From NCBI GenBank assembly GCA_001305115.1, contig BCAA01000001.1:299298-363297 (forward strand): 64,000 nucleotides of DNA, in the 5' to 3' direction. The notes beneath the pieces are model-generated. The model made no database searches. It was not told where the DNA came from and was given only the letters and a program-made list of their open reading frames with translations. The stretch comes from Clostridia bacterium UC5.1-1E11 (lineage in GTDB: Bacteria; Bacillota; Clostridia; Oscillospirales; Acutalibacteraceae). Positions 27,087 to 36,800 of this stretch are shown here, one piece after another. The first letter of the stretch is position 1, and every line of letters starts with the position of its first letter. Made by a program: the position numbers and the translations under genes.

Positions 27087-27291
27087 AGAGTCTCTTTTTT
27101 CTCCATCCATAGGTGTTTATCATTCTTTTGGAATTGCTATTCTTCAGTTCGTCAAACACGGATGGAAACAAATCGACTCCATATCGGATGTCTCGACAGA
27201 TTACAATTTTGTGGCCAAACTAGCACAGCGTTGTACAAGGGGGCAATTACATCCCGTACACCTGATCGATGTGATTCAAGATTCTATCTGA
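27064..27291 (+). CDS. DUF6514-family small protein
   Basis: A 75-residue protein with SFGIAILQF, then DSISDVSTDYNFVAKLAQRC and LHPVHLIDVIQDSI. This matches the pattern of the DUF6514 family, which is widespread in Oscillospiraceae (GI.V.. then DIS.D....L...C....L.P.HL.DV..D). The function is unknown. It is preceded by the XRE gene with a 23-base overlap and followed by a terminator. Confidence 0.65.
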   Translation: MFRYVPFEESLFSPSIGVYHSFGIAILQFVKHGWKQIDSISDVSTDYNFVAKLAQRCTRGQLHPVHLIDVIQDSI

Positions 27292-27307
27292 GCATTTCAG
27301 CATGTTT

Positions 27308-27333
27308 GCTCACAGTTTTCTGTGGGCTTTTTT
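27308..27333 (+). terminator. Terminator of the XRE-DUF6514 pair
   Basis: Stem GCTCACAG (27308-27315) pairs with CTGTGGGC (27320-27327), with a TTTT loop and a run of six T bases. It lies 16 bases after the DUF6514 stop. Confidence 0.8.
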
Positions 27334-28209
27334 GTGTTGCCCTTATAGCCTCTCTATAAAAATTTTCTGTATAGCAGCTAAAAGACTGATAAGGTGGGAC
27401 GTCATTGCCAGACGCAATCTTGTACCAAACTGGTTCTGATATGATTCTACTATCCCATTCCCTAAATTTTCCTACTTAACTCATGCGGTGGCATTCCACC
27501 AGTCTCTGCCTGTACTCCCTGAAAGACAAAAAGACATCTGTGTAAGGAGCAAAATCGGGCAGAAAATTGGCAGCCATATGATTTCACGTTGTAATTGAGC
27601 TGCAAGTCGAAGTCACGAAAGCTGACATCTACTTAAGGATGCGTTTCCATTTTAATTAATAAATAATTTATATGCTATTTCAAAGCTGTGGCTGTCTGAT
27701 CTATGGGTTCAGAGTGCATTGTAACTTGATGACAGACTGTGATCTGCACCAAATTCGTTTTTGGTTGGATATAAGACACCTACAATTCACAATTAAAAAC
27801 CGGGACAAGATCTTGGTTGCGACCAAATCTTGCCCCGGTTTTTGTGCTTATCTTAAATTTTCTCGGCTGCATTTAGAACTCGGAACGATCAAGTTCCGTA
27901 CCACTTCATTTTCAATGGATTACACTCTTTTCAGTTTCTTCATACAGAACACAATCTCGACTTCTATCAAAAAACGTCTCTCTTTAAAGTACAGTATATC
28001 CTGTCCAGCCAGTGCTCCAAAAATCGTTCCATGCCACGCAACCGTAAGAATTCAGCGGTTTCATCACACTCAACCCGCCGCTGGACGATAGCACACATAG
28101 CAAGATAAACCGTTGAATGAACCCGCTCGTGCTTTTATCCGTATGAAAATGAGTAGGTGCGCCCCATTCGATTTCCACATGTTTTCATGAACACTCTTAT
28201 CAATACACC
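27334..28209. other. Long stretch without a supported gene
   Basis: I see no credible protein gene here; open frames are short and lack ribosome sites. It contains one strong hairpin (next entry) and AT-rich DNA near 27645-27680. A 64-codon minus-strand frame at 27984-28178 has no recognisable homology. It could hold a small RNA or decayed genes, but nothing in the sequence identifies one. Confidence 0.5.
27795..27843 (+). terminator. Strong isolated terminator-like hairpin
   Basis: AAAAACCGGG-A-CAAGAT-C-TTGG pairs with CCAA-A-TCTTG-C-CCCGGTTTTT around a TTGCGA loop. The stem has about 20 pairs with three internal mismatches and A/T tracts on both sides, so it could work in both directions. 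No gene ends directly before it. Confidence 0.6.
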
Positions 28210-28683
28210 TTATTCCCCACCATTTTTTCTCTTGGAATCCTTGGATGTATGTATGGATTCCTTTGAAAACTTTCGGGAATGCAAACGATCAAACCCAGAG
28301 ACATCAGCAAATGTATAGGAATCCAGCTTTTCCCGTACGATTTTGGAAATTTCAGAATAGATCTCATGAAACCGGCAACTCGCTGTATGCGTACAGGAAT
28401 ATTCTCTTTGCTGGCAACGGCTGATTACATAAGGGCCTTCTACCGATTCAATTACCTGACGCAATGTGATTTCCCCCGGCGGATGTGCCAGCAGGTATCC
28501 CCCGCGCGCCCCTTTGTAAGAGATCATAATATCATCTGCAACCAATTTTCGTAAAATTTTCAAAGCAAAGCGCAGGGGCACATGCGTTTCTTCGGCGATT
28601 GTACGCGCATCCACCTTCTGGTCGGCCGACGCAAGAAACTCTACAATCCGCACCGCATAATCCGCCTCCAAAGTCATGTGCAT
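28210..28683 (-). CDS. Rrf2-family transcriptional regulator
   Basis: A 157-residue protein with an N-terminal winged helix typical of Rrf2 (LEADYAVRIVEFLA, then IAEETHVPLRFALKILRKLV, YKGARGGYLLAHPPGEITL, RQVIESVEGP). It has a C-terminal cysteine cluster C-x5-C-x5-C near residues 90-105 (CQQREYSCTHTASCRFHEIY), where relatives bind an Fe-S cluster, for example to sense iron or redox state. The start at 28683 follows AGGAG by 9 bases. It begins 12 bases after rpoD on the same strand, so it is probably co-transcribed. Confidence 0.9.
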   Translation of the reverse strand: MHMTLEADYAVRIVEFLASADQKVDARTIAEETHVPLRFALKILRKLVADDIMISYKGARGGYLLAHPPGEITLRQVIESVEGPYVISRCQQREYSCTHTASCRFHEIYSEISKIVREKLDSYTFADVSGFDRLHSRKFSKESIHTSKDSKRKNGGE

Positions 28684-28695
28684 GATTCTTCACTC

Positions 28696-29804
28696 CTAGT
28701 CCAAAAAGTCCTTCAGCTTTTTGCTGCGGCTCGGATGGCGGAGTTTGCGCAGTGCTTTTGCTTCAATTTGGCGGATACGTTCACGGGTCACGTTGAACTC
28801 CTTACCCACTTCTTCCAAAGTGCGCGAACGGCCATCCTCCAAGCCAAAACGTAGACTGAGCACCTTCTCCTCACGGGGAGTCAACGTATCCAGTACATCG
28901 GCAAGCTGCTCTTTCAAAAGCGTATGGGAGGCCGCATCCTGTGGAGCAGGCGCGTCGTCGTCAGGGATGAAATCCCCCAGATGGCTGTCCTCTTCTTCAC
29001 CGATCGGCGTCTCCAAAGAAACCGGTTCTTGCGCCACCCGCATAATCTCCCGCACCTTATCCACCGGCATGTCCAACTCCGCAGAGATTTCTTCTGCACT
29101 CGGTTCATGGCCGTTCGTGTGCAATAACTGGCTGGAAACCTTTTTTACCTTATTGATGGTTTCCACCATATGAACCGGGATTCGGATCGTCCTTGCCTGG
29201 TCTGCAATGGCGCGTGTAATCGCCTGCCGAATCCACCAGGTCGCATAGGTTGAAAATTTAAATCCCTTCGTATAATCAAACTTCTCGACTGCTTTGATAA
29301 GGCCCAGATTTCCCTCTTGAATCAGATCCAAAAATTGCATTCCACGCCCCAAATAACGCTTCGCAATGCTGACAACCAGACGCAGGTTCGCCTCCGAAAG
29401 ACGCTTTTAGCCGCCTCGTCGCCGTCTTTGATTCGAATCGCAAGGTCAATTTCTTCTTCTGGAGAAAGCAGCGGCACACGGCCAATTTCCTTGAGATACA
29501 CTTTGACCGGATCGTCGATCGCAATGCCCTCCGTGCTTAGGCTGGACTCCAAATTCTCATCGGAGACGGCCTCTGCGGCAAAATCGATGTCGTCCAAGGG
29601 AGCGTCTGCAAAATCTTCAATGATCTCAACGCCCTGCGCTTCCAACGTATCATAGAACTTTTCGATCTGCTCTGGCTCAAAGTCCAGCTCTCCAAGAGCA
29701 TCGAGAATCTCTTTTGTCGAGAGCTGCCCTTTCGCCTTCCCTTGTTCAATCAATTCTCGAATGACCGTTTTTTGTCCGGTGTTGCTCCAGTTCCCATTGT
29801 ACAT
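28696..29804 (-). CDS. rpoD: RNA polymerase primary sigma factor, one frameshift
   Basis: The repaired protein has about 369 residues and contains sigma region 1.2 ([20 protein letters not shown]), region 2 ([20 protein letters not shown] and [20 protein letters not shown]), region 3 and region 4 ([20 protein letters not shown]). Region 2 is split: GCTAAAAGCGTC at about 29405 should read GCTAAAAAGCGTC, restoring [13 protein letters not shown]. One A is missing from an A run. Because this sigma factor is essential, an assembly or sequencing error is more likely than a real mutation. It follows dnaG by 4 bases. Confidence 0.9.
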
Positions 29805-29808
29805 CCCC

Positions 29809-31573
29809 CTATTTCTTCTTAGCCTTCAGTTCCGCCAGGTATGCTTCGATACTCTGGGTCGGAACGGCGGCCACATCCTCCACACGGAGTTTTGCATGTT
29901 CTTCTTCAATCACGTTTATATATTCCTGTGCATCCTTCCAAGTGGCGGATGCATCGTGATGTTTGGCAAAAATTCGGGCAATCGCGCCGATCTCATCGAC
30001 GGAAAATTCCCCCGAAATATCTGTAAGGCTATAGTCCTTGCCATCCATAATTTTCCCCATAATCACCTGATATACGCGGCGATTAAAGGAAGTGGAAAAT
30101 TTTTCAGGCGGCAAACGTCCATAAATCTCCTCTGCACGATCCGGATATTTGACAAGATACGCAAGCAACGCTTCTTCCGCACTAGCAGCCCGCAAGTTCT
30201 TTGCCTTGTCAGGATTGATGTCGTCGCCAATCCCCGCTGTCTGCTGTTGAAATGCGCGAAATTGTCTCTGCTGCTGTTGTTTTTGGCGCTTCTTGCTGTT
30301 TTTATCCACCTGCATCATAATGGCCGAACGATCGATGCCGATCTCTTCCGCCAGTTTTCCTGCATAAACTTCCTGTTCCATCCGGCTTTCCAAGGTTGCC
30401 AACAGTTCTGCCGCCCCCGTCAAATAGGCAACTCGTCCGTCCGCACTTTCCATATTGCAGGACCTTCGAATTTTCGCTAGGCGGTACTCGACATCATTTC
30501 CGCAGGCATCCAAAAGCTGTTTAAACCGGGCCGGGCCCTGTTCGCCATAGGAACGTATGTACTCATCCGGATCTTTTCCTCCCACGATGTTAAGCACTTT
30601 CACCAGCAATCCCGCATCGCGCAACATCGGAATCGCTCGAGCGGTCGCCTTTTGTCCCGCTTCATCGGCATCGTAACAGATGACCACTTCTTTGGCATAA
30701 CGGGACATCAATCGCGCCTGATCCGTTGTCAATGCAGTTCCTAGCGTGGCCACTGCATTGGAAATCCCGCTTGGTGCAACGCAATTACATCCATATATCC
30801 CTCGGCCAAAATCAACTGTTGGCTTCCTTGGTTTTTGCAAAGTTCAGCGCAAAGAGCGCATCGCTCTTCCGAAAAACCAGGGTATCCGAAGTATTTAAAT
30901 ATTTGGGTTTGGCATCGGTGAGCACCCGCCCGCCAAAGGCAATGACATTACCCCGCAGGTCGATGATCGGGTACATGACCCGACCGGAAAAACGATCTAC
31001 CGCACGGCCACTACGTCCTTTAAAAGCGACATTCGCTTGAATCATTTCCGACGGTTGGTACCCTTTCTGAGCCAAGTAGTCCACCAAAGCATAGCGGGAG
31101 GGCGGGGAATACCCCAACCCAAAGTGACGAATGGTCGCCTGCGTCAATCCACGGTCTTGAAGATAAGCAAGCCCCGGTCTCCCCTGTTCCGACATCAACA
31201 TCGCGTGGTAAAACCGAGCCGTCTCACGGTTGATCTCCAGTACCCGTGCGCGCAGTTTGGCCATCCCATCGTCTACCCGATTTTCAGGGACCTGCAAACC
31301 GGCGCGCTGTGCCAGAAATCGCACTGCTTCCATATAGTCCAAGTTTTCTATACGGCGGATAAAGGTGATAACATCCCCTCCAACGCCGCACCCAAAGCAA
31401 TAAAACGAACCGTTCTCCGGGTACACATTAAAGGACGGCGTCTTTTCATTGTGGAAGGGACACAATCCCACCAAATTCCTGCCGCTGCGCCGCAGGCCGA
31501 CATAGGAAGACACCACATCGCTAATATCGCTGCGCATCTTCAGTTCCTGCAGAAAAGCTTCCGGCAAGGGCAT
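29809..31573 (-). CDS. dnaG: DNA primase, two frameshifts
   Basis: Repaired length is about 588 residues. It has the N-terminal zinc finger (CPFHNEKTPSF, later CFGCGVGGD), the catalytic core (SDALFALNFAK) and the Toprim motif with EGYMDVI, then a C-terminal DnaB-interacting region. The Toprim motif lies between two single-base losses, near 30803 (GCCAACAG should have an extra C) and near 30764 (TTTCCAAT should have an extra base). Without repair the protein has three frames. It makes RNA primers for replication. ATG 31573 gives the usual start (MPLPEAFLQELKMRSDI). Confidence 0.9.
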
Positions 31574-31599
31574 AATTGCAATTCCCCCATTTTCTTCTG

Positions 31600-32601
31600 T
31601 CAATAATGGCTCCAAGCCTCGGGAATATAGATATTTTGAAAGAGCCGGATCGCATAATGATCCGTCATTCCCGCTAGATAATCGCAGGCAGCTCGTTCGC
31701 AGCCTTCCTCCTCTGCTATCCGCCGCATATCATCCGGAAGATGTGCAGGATTCTTTAAATAGGTAAAAAGGATTTCAATCAGCGTTGGAACCTTTTTTTC
31801 TTCCCCTTTTGCATAAGGATTGTAATAAACCCGCTGATACATAAAAGAATTCAATTCATCAAAGGCTTCTTTACACGCTGGGTCCATACGAATCTGACCG
31901 TCTTGGCTATTGTCCACCACAGCATTGACCAAACAATTGATTCTTGCAGATTTGCTTGTTCCCAAAAGATTGGTAATCTCCTTTGGAATTTGGGATTCTT
32001 CTAACACGCCTGCGCGCTCTGCATCGTCAATATCGTGGTTGATATACGCTATGCGATCGGCATAGCGCACAATTTGCCCCTCTAATGTAGAAGCCTCCTG
32101 GCCATGTGTATGGTGCAGAATCCCGTCACGCACCTCTTTTGTAAGGTTAAGGCCCAAGCCGTTTTTTTCCAGTTTTTCCACTACACGAACACTTTGCTCA
32201 TAATGGCGGAAACCCCCAGGAAAAATTTCGTTTAATGCGCGCTCTCCCGCATGTCCAAATGGCGTGTGCCCCAAGTCATGTCCCAAGGAGATTGCCTCTG
32301 TCAAATCCTCATTCAGCCGCAATGCCCGGGCGATTGTACGCGCGATCTGTGCGACCTCCAATGTATGGGTCAGGCGCGTCCGGTAGTGATCGCCTTCTGG
32401 CGACAAAAAGACCTGTGTTTTTCGTTTCAAACGGCGAAATGCTTTACAATGGATAATTCGATCCCGATCCCTCTGATAGGGAGTCCGGAGATCACATTCC
32501 TCTTCCGGTCGGTCTCTGCCCTTAGTATTGCGTGAAAGGGAGGCATAGGGTGAGAGGATCTGTTCTTCAATCTGCTGCGTTCGTTCTCTGACATTCATCA
32601 T
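31600..32601 (-). CDS. dgt: dGTP triphosphohydrolase-like HD protein
   Basis: A protein of about 333 residues from ATG 32601 (AAGGTG upstream). It has the HD-domain pattern of deoxyguanosinetriphosphate triphosphohydrolases: TRLTHTLEVAQIART, ISLGHDLGHTPFGHAGE, then HTHGQE and VRYADRIAYINHDIDDAE. The HD residues bind metal and hydrolyse dNTPs to nucleosides and triphosphate. The order dgt-dnaG-rpoD is conserved in many Clostridia. An upstream extension to 32694 is not supported by a ribosome site. Confidence 0.85.
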   Translation of the reverse strand: MMNVRERTQQIEEQILSPYASLSRNTKGRDRPEEECDLRTPYQRDRDRIIHCKAFRRLKRKTQVFLSPEGDHYRTRLTHTLEVAQIARTIARALRLNEDLTEAISLGHDLGHTPFGHAGERALNEIFPGGFRHYEQSVRVVEKLEKNGLGLNLTKEVRDGILHHTHGQEASTLEGQIVRYADRIAYINHDIDDAERAGVLEESQIPKEITNLLGTSKSARINCLVNAVVDNSQDGQIRMDPACKEAFDELNSFMYQRVYYNPYAKGEEKKVPTLIEILFTYLKNPAHLPDDMRRIAEEEGCERAACDYLAGMTDHYAIRLFQNIYIPEAWSHY

Positions 32602-32671
32602 TCGGCGCACCTTCTTTCCCAAAAGATTGACCGGTTCCATGAAAGATTGCGCAGAATTCTGTTTCTTTCTT

Positions 32672-33373
32672 CTACAGAGCGCACACGGTTTCAAAGAACC
32701 TGTCGTTATTGATTATATATGCGGCAAAGTGCGGATTTCCTGCATCATTATTTAAAAATCTCAAAAATTTTTTTCCTTCTTCCTGGATCTCCACGGAACC
32801 ACAGGTTGCGTCCGCCAGTTTTGGCCGCATCCGTTCCAAATCTATATCGCTCATATGGAAGTTTATGGTCACACGCTCGCCAAAGTCTGCATCGTCAATG
32901 ATCCCTCCGCACTCCGGAATCAACGCTTGTAAACGTCCATACTGATTATAGTCACAAGAAAGCGACGATAAGATGCATTCGCGCATCGTAACGATCCCCG
33001 CCGCTTCTAATGCAATGGACGCTCCGTGCGAATAAGCGCGTACCAAGCCGCCTGCTCCCAACAAAACACCGCCAAAATAGCGCGTGACAACAACGACTAC
33101 ATCGGTAACGCCGGATTTTTGCAGTACATCCAATGTCGGGATTCCTGCCGTTCCCTGCGGTTCACTGTCATCCGAATAACGTTTGATCTGTCCATCGCGC
33201 AAAGAATAGGCATAAACATTGTGGGTGGCATCCCAATAAGTTGCCTTCATTTCATTGATAAAGGCAATTGCTTCTTCTTCTGTTTTTACAGGGGCTGCAT
33301 GGCCAATAAAACGCGACCGGCGTTCGACAAATTCGTCTTCCGCCCGTTTTAAGACTGTTTTATATTCTGTCAT
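32672..33373 (-). CDS. yigZ: YigZ/IMPACT-family protein
   Basis: A 233-residue protein with the IMPACT/YigZ N-terminal domain: FVERRSRFIGHAAPV, WDATHNVYAYSL, YSDDSEPQGTAG and VVTRYFGGVLLGAGGLVRAY. The C-terminal domain (residues 145-220) has the ferredoxin-like pattern of this family. Related proteins regulate translation or protein turnover, but the exact role is not fixed. Its stop lies 71 bases before the dgt start. Confidence 0.9.
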   Translation of the reverse strand: MTEYKTVLKRAEDEFVERRSRFIGHAAPVKTEEEAIAFINEMKATYWDATHNVYAYSLRDGQIKRYSDDSEPQGTAGIPTLDVLQKSGVTDVVVVVTRYFGGVLLGAGGLVRAYSHGASIALEAAGIVTMRECILSSLSCDYNQYGRLQALIPECGGIIDDADFGERVTINFHMSDIDLERMRPKLADATCGSVEIQEEGKKFLRFLNNDAGNPHFAAYIINNDRFFETVCAL

Positions 33374-33457
33374 AATGCGCCTCCGATTGGTTCAGACAAA
33401 ACAGAAGGCGACGCAAAATCTCTTTGCGCCGCCCAGTTCATCAAAAAGAAACCCGAA

Positions 33458-33667
33458 TTATTTTTTGTCCTGCATGCCATAACGCTTCTTAAACATATCA
33501 ACACGACCGCTCGTATCGACCAGCTTCTGCTTACCGGTAAAGAACGGATGGCATTTGGAGCATATTTCAACGCGGATGTTTTCCTTCGTGGATCTCGTCT
33601 CAATCACGTTGCCACAAGCGCAGGTAATCGTCGTTTCTTTATACTTCGGATGGATCGCTTCCTTCAT
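33458..33667 (-). CDS. rpmE: 50S ribosomal protein L31, zinc form
   Basis: A 69-residue protein with [20 protein letters not shown] at the start and [13 protein letters not shown] in the middle. Cys16, Cys18, Cys36 and Cys39 are the zinc-binding set of the C+ (zinc-containing) type of L31. GAGGTGAC precedes the start codon at 33667. Confidence 0.95.
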   Translation of the reverse strand: MKEAIHPKYKETTITCACGNVIETRSTKENIRVEICSKCHPFFTGKQKLVDTSGRVDMFKKRYGMQDKK

Positions 33668-33764
33668 TTATGTCACCTCTTTCACCCAAACTGCAACCTA
33701 ACGTTTGAATTTTAACATAGAACGACTAAAAATGCAAGTAGTTCCGGCACAATTTTTCTGTATT

Positions 33765-34574
33765 TCAATTTGCCGCTTGCTGCCTAACATACTGTGCATA
33801 TTCTTCCAAACACATGGAATATTCCCGCATTTTGATCGCATTGTCCGTTCCGACATAACGAAAGCAAGACGGCGTATAATCGGTCCCAGTGATGCTGGTT
33901 TTATTTTCTGGATAGCGGAGTACAAAGCCATAATTTACGCTGTTCTTCATCAGCCACTGATACGCCTGTGACTGTTCAAACGGAACGCCCTCCTCCGAAG
34001 CTGCAAACTCCACCAGCATCCCCGTTTGATGCTCATTGTAACCGCCACGTCCAATCGTCTTTTGCGCTTGATCCTCGGCGCGCACTTGGCTGTACCCTTC
34101 CTGTTCCATCAATTGCTGAATCTTCGCATGGTATTGTGCATCCTGGTCTTCCTTGGAAACGTAACCGCTGGCAATTTTTAGTGTGCAACCAGCATTTCTT
34201 GCATCTTCAACCATCCGCTCAAGTGCCTCCACAATTCGTTCTTCAAAAGGCACCCCTTCATATTTTTCTAATTGCACCACGAAGTCTTCGGAAAGTGGTG
34301 AATCTGCATTCACAACCACCAGATTAAATGTATTATCATATACCGGCAATTCTGTCTCCGAAGAGACTGATGGCTGTGAAGAGACTGGAACACTGCTCGA
34401 AGAGGTATCAAAAGGATGTTGAATCTCAATCCAAGCCAAAACTGCTCCGGCTGCCACAGAAATACATAGGGCAACTACCACAAATGTCATTACAATTTTG
34501 ATTTTGCGCACCTGGTCCGCTTTTCTCCAGCTTGCACGCGTTTTTACAACTTTTTCTCCCTTATTTCTGCGCAT
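33765..34574 (-). CDS. VanY-like D,D-carboxypeptidase with altered metal-site residues
   Basis: A 269-residue membrane-anchored protein: a basic N-terminus, a membrane helix at about 26-49, a Ser-rich linker (residues 57-75), and a peptidase_M15/VanY domain (LKIASGYVSKEDQ, RGGYNEHQTGMLVEF, YGFVLRYPENKTSITG). VanY enzymes cleave D-Ala-D-Ala at the cell surface. In the usual motifs SxHxxGxAxD and PWHFRY, this protein has His182 but Glu189 in place of Asp and PSCFRY (Cys237 in place of His). It may be inactive or use a different metal site. Confidence 0.8.
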   Translation of the reverse strand: MRRNKGEKVVKTRASWRKADQVRKIKIVMTFVVVALCISVAAGAVLAWIEIQHPFDTSSSSVPVSSQPSVSSETELPVYDNTFNLVVVNADSPLSEDFVVQLEKYEGVPFEERIVEALERMVEDARNAGCTLKIASGYVSKEDQDAQYHAKIQQLMEQEGYSQVRAEDQAQKTIGRGGYNEHQTGMLVEFAASEEGVPFEQSQAYQWLMKNSVNYGFVLRYPENKTSITGTDYTPSCFRYVGTDNAIKMREYSMCLEEYAQYVRQQAAN

Positions 34575-34701
34575 CCCTTCCGCTCCTTCATTCTGGCATT
34601 TTAGTCTTTTTATACTCTATTGTAACGCCAATTCCAAATTTTTTCAATAAAACTGCGTTTCCTTGTACAGGAAATGGAAAAAGTAAAATGGGATTGCTTT
34701 C

Positions 34702-34730
34702 TTGACATCATATCTTGTATACTATATATT
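34702..34730 (+). promoter_or_regulatory. Sigma-A promoter of pyk
   Basis: A consensus -35 TTGACA (34702-34707), a 17-base spacer and -10 TATATT (34725-34730) lie 47 bases before the pyk start. Confidence 0.75.
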
Positions 34731-34777
34731 GAAAAAATTTTGAAATCCGATCTTTCAACAATAAGGATGGCGTTATT

Positions 34778-36526
34778 ATGAGAAAAACAAAAATTATCTG
34801 TACGCTTGGCCCCGCGACGGATGATGAATCTGTTTTGCGGGAATTGATGCTCGCGGGTATGGATGTCGCCCGACTAAATTTTTCCCATCAAACCAATGCA
34901 GAGCAAAAAGTTCGTATCGACATGGTTAAAAAACTTCGTGAAGAACTGAAACTTCCCATTGCGCTTCTCCTGGATACCAAAGGCCCGGAAATCCGCACCG
35001 GAAATTTCTCTAAGTCTAAGGTCACGTTGGAAGAAGGACATACATTCACCCTGACGACACGTGACGTAGTTGGCGATGAAAACATTGTCAGCATCACATT
35101 TCCACGCCTACCACAGGAAGTTTCGCAGGGATCCAAAATTCTGATTGACGATGGTTTGATTGAACTGCGCGTAGAATCCTGTACCGACACAGACATCGTG
35201 TGCACGGTTGTCAACGGTGGCGTAGTTTCTTCCCACAAGGGAATTAATGTGCCGGGCGCCCATCTCTCCCTACCCTTTATCAGCGATAAAGACCGGGAGG
35301 ATATTGCCTTTGGCGTCGAACAAGGATTTGACTTTATCGCGGCTTCCTTTACACGTACAGCCCAAGATATTCTCGATCTGCGTGCAGAGCTTGAGAAGCA
35401 CGATTGCCACAAAATCCGCATCATTGCTAAAATCGAAAACGCAGACGGTGTATCCAATATCGACGAAATTTTGCGTGTATCCGACGGCATTATGGTCGCC
35501 CGCGGCGACCTTGGTGTTGAAATCCCACTTCAGGAAATTCCGGTCATTCAGAAGGAACTTATCAAAAAAGGATACAACGCCGGTCTACAGGTGATTACCG
35601 CCACGCAGATGCTTGATTCTATGATGAAGAATCCTCGTCCCACACGTGCAGAGGCCACTGATGTCGCCAATGCAATTTATGACGGCACCAGTGCAATTAT
35701 GCTCTCCGGCGAAACCGCCGCGGGTAAGTATCCGATTCAGGCGCTTAAGACGATGTCCACGATTGCTGAACGTACCGAACAGGACATTGATTATAAAAAT
35801 CGGTTTAAAAAGCGCGATATCGACGAACAGCCCAATGTAACCTCGGCAATTTCCCATGCAACCGTCACAACCGCCCATGATCTTGGGGCTGTTGCCATCA
35901 TGACTGTTTCTAAATCAGGAAAAACCGCCCGCATGATTTCCAAATACCGCCCCTGCTGTCCGATCATCAGTGGGACAACCGACCCGACTGTCCTTCGCCA
36001 AATGAATCTTTCTTGGGGCGTTATCCCAATTATGGTGGATGAAAAAGACAACACAGATGAGTTATTCAATCACGTGGTAGATGTAGCACGCAGTAAGGGC
36101 CTTGTCAAAAATGGCGATTTGACCGTCATCACCGCAGGTGTGCCTCTGGGTATCTCTGGAACAACAAACCTTTTGAAGGTTCAGTTGGTCGGTGACGTTC
36201 TTCTTTCCGGCATGGGTGTGACCAAGAACATTGTGTGTGGCAATCTTTGTGTTTGCAACAACGAAGAAGAAGCGCATGCCACGTTCAAAACCGGCGATAT
36301 TTTGGTTATCCCACAGACCACCAATGGGGTATTGACCTTAATGAAGTCTGCTACTGGTATTATCACAGAGCAGGGTGGTTCCAATTCTCATGCAGCGATT
36401 GTCGGGCTTGCTCTGGACAAACCTGTCATTGCGGGCGCTGCACATGCTACACAGATTCTAAAAAGTGGTACAACCGTCACGCTAGATGCTTCCCGCGGTA
36501 TTGTATTCAGCGGCATTACACAATAA
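34778..36526 (+). CDS. pyk: Pyruvate kinase with C-terminal PEP-utiliser domain
   Basis: A 582-residue glycolytic enzyme that makes ATP and pyruvate from phosphoenolpyruvate. It has TKIICTLGPATDDES at the start, LLLDTKGPEIRTGNF, the active-site IIAKIENADGVSNIDEI, MVARGDLGVEIPL and TATQMLDSMMKNPRPTRAEA. After the usual end (about residue 475) a 100-residue extension has GIITEQGGSNSHAAIVGLAL, the PEP-utilising mobile domain with its conserved His. This extended form is typical of Bacilli and Clostridia. It has its own promoter and terminator. Confidence 0.95.
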   Translation: MRKTKIICTLGPATDDESVLRELMLAGMDVARLNFSHQTNAEQKVRIDMVKKLREELKLPIALLLDTKGPEIRTGNFSKSKVTLEEGHTFTLTTRDVVGDENIVSITFPRLPQEVSQGSKILIDDGLIELRVESCTDTDIVCTVVNGGVVSSHKGINVPGAHLSLPFISDKDREDIAFGVEQGFDFIAASFTRTAQDILDLRAELEKHDCHKIRIIAKIENADGVSNIDEILRVSDGIMVARGDLGVEIPLQEIPVIQKELIKKGYNAGLQVITATQMLDSMMKNPRPTRAEATDVANAIYDGTSAIMLSGETAAGKYPIQALKTMSTIAERTEQDIDYKNRFKKRDIDEQPNVTSAISHATVTTAHDLGAVAIMTVSKSGKTARMISKYRPCCPIISGTTDPTVLRQMNLSWGVIPIMVDEKDNTDELFNHVVDVARSKGLVKNGDLTVITAGVPLGISGTTNLLKVQLVGDVLLSGMGVTKNIVCGNLCVCNNEEEAHATFKTGDILVIPQTTNGVLTLMKSATGIITEQGGSNSHAAIVGLALDKPVIAGAAHATQILKSGTTVTLDASRGIVFSGITQ

Positions 36527-36601
36527 TTCTCGATTATGATGTGAAACCCCGGTGTTCCAATCATCCGATGGTTTTATCATTAAAGTTCAATAATAAGCTT
36601 C

Positions 36602-36637
36602 AAAACCCCCGGCATCCGTTCGAACGCCGGGGGTTTT
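36602..36637. terminator. Bidirectional terminator after pyk
   Basis: A 12-bp perfect stem (AAAACCCCCGGC with GCCGGGGGTTTT) around a 12-base loop, with A and T tracts at the two ends. It lies between pyk (plus) and the O-acetyltransferase (minus). Confidence 0.85.
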
Positions 36638-36800
36638 CCAGCTTTAACTCAGTTCAATGCTCCATGATATAAAATTCTCTCTGTTACCGTACATTTTCGT
36701 TTTCTGCCCGTTCCGTCCTACAGGACATACATCCTGTATTTGAACATGGAAAAGAAGGCATTCAAACCGTACAGGGCTCCTATTGAGATTATTTCTCCTC

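Noticed and set aside
27984..28178. 64-codon minus-strand gene in the gap before rrf2
   Set aside because: No ribosome site, no recognisable domain, and several comparable random frames exist in the gap.
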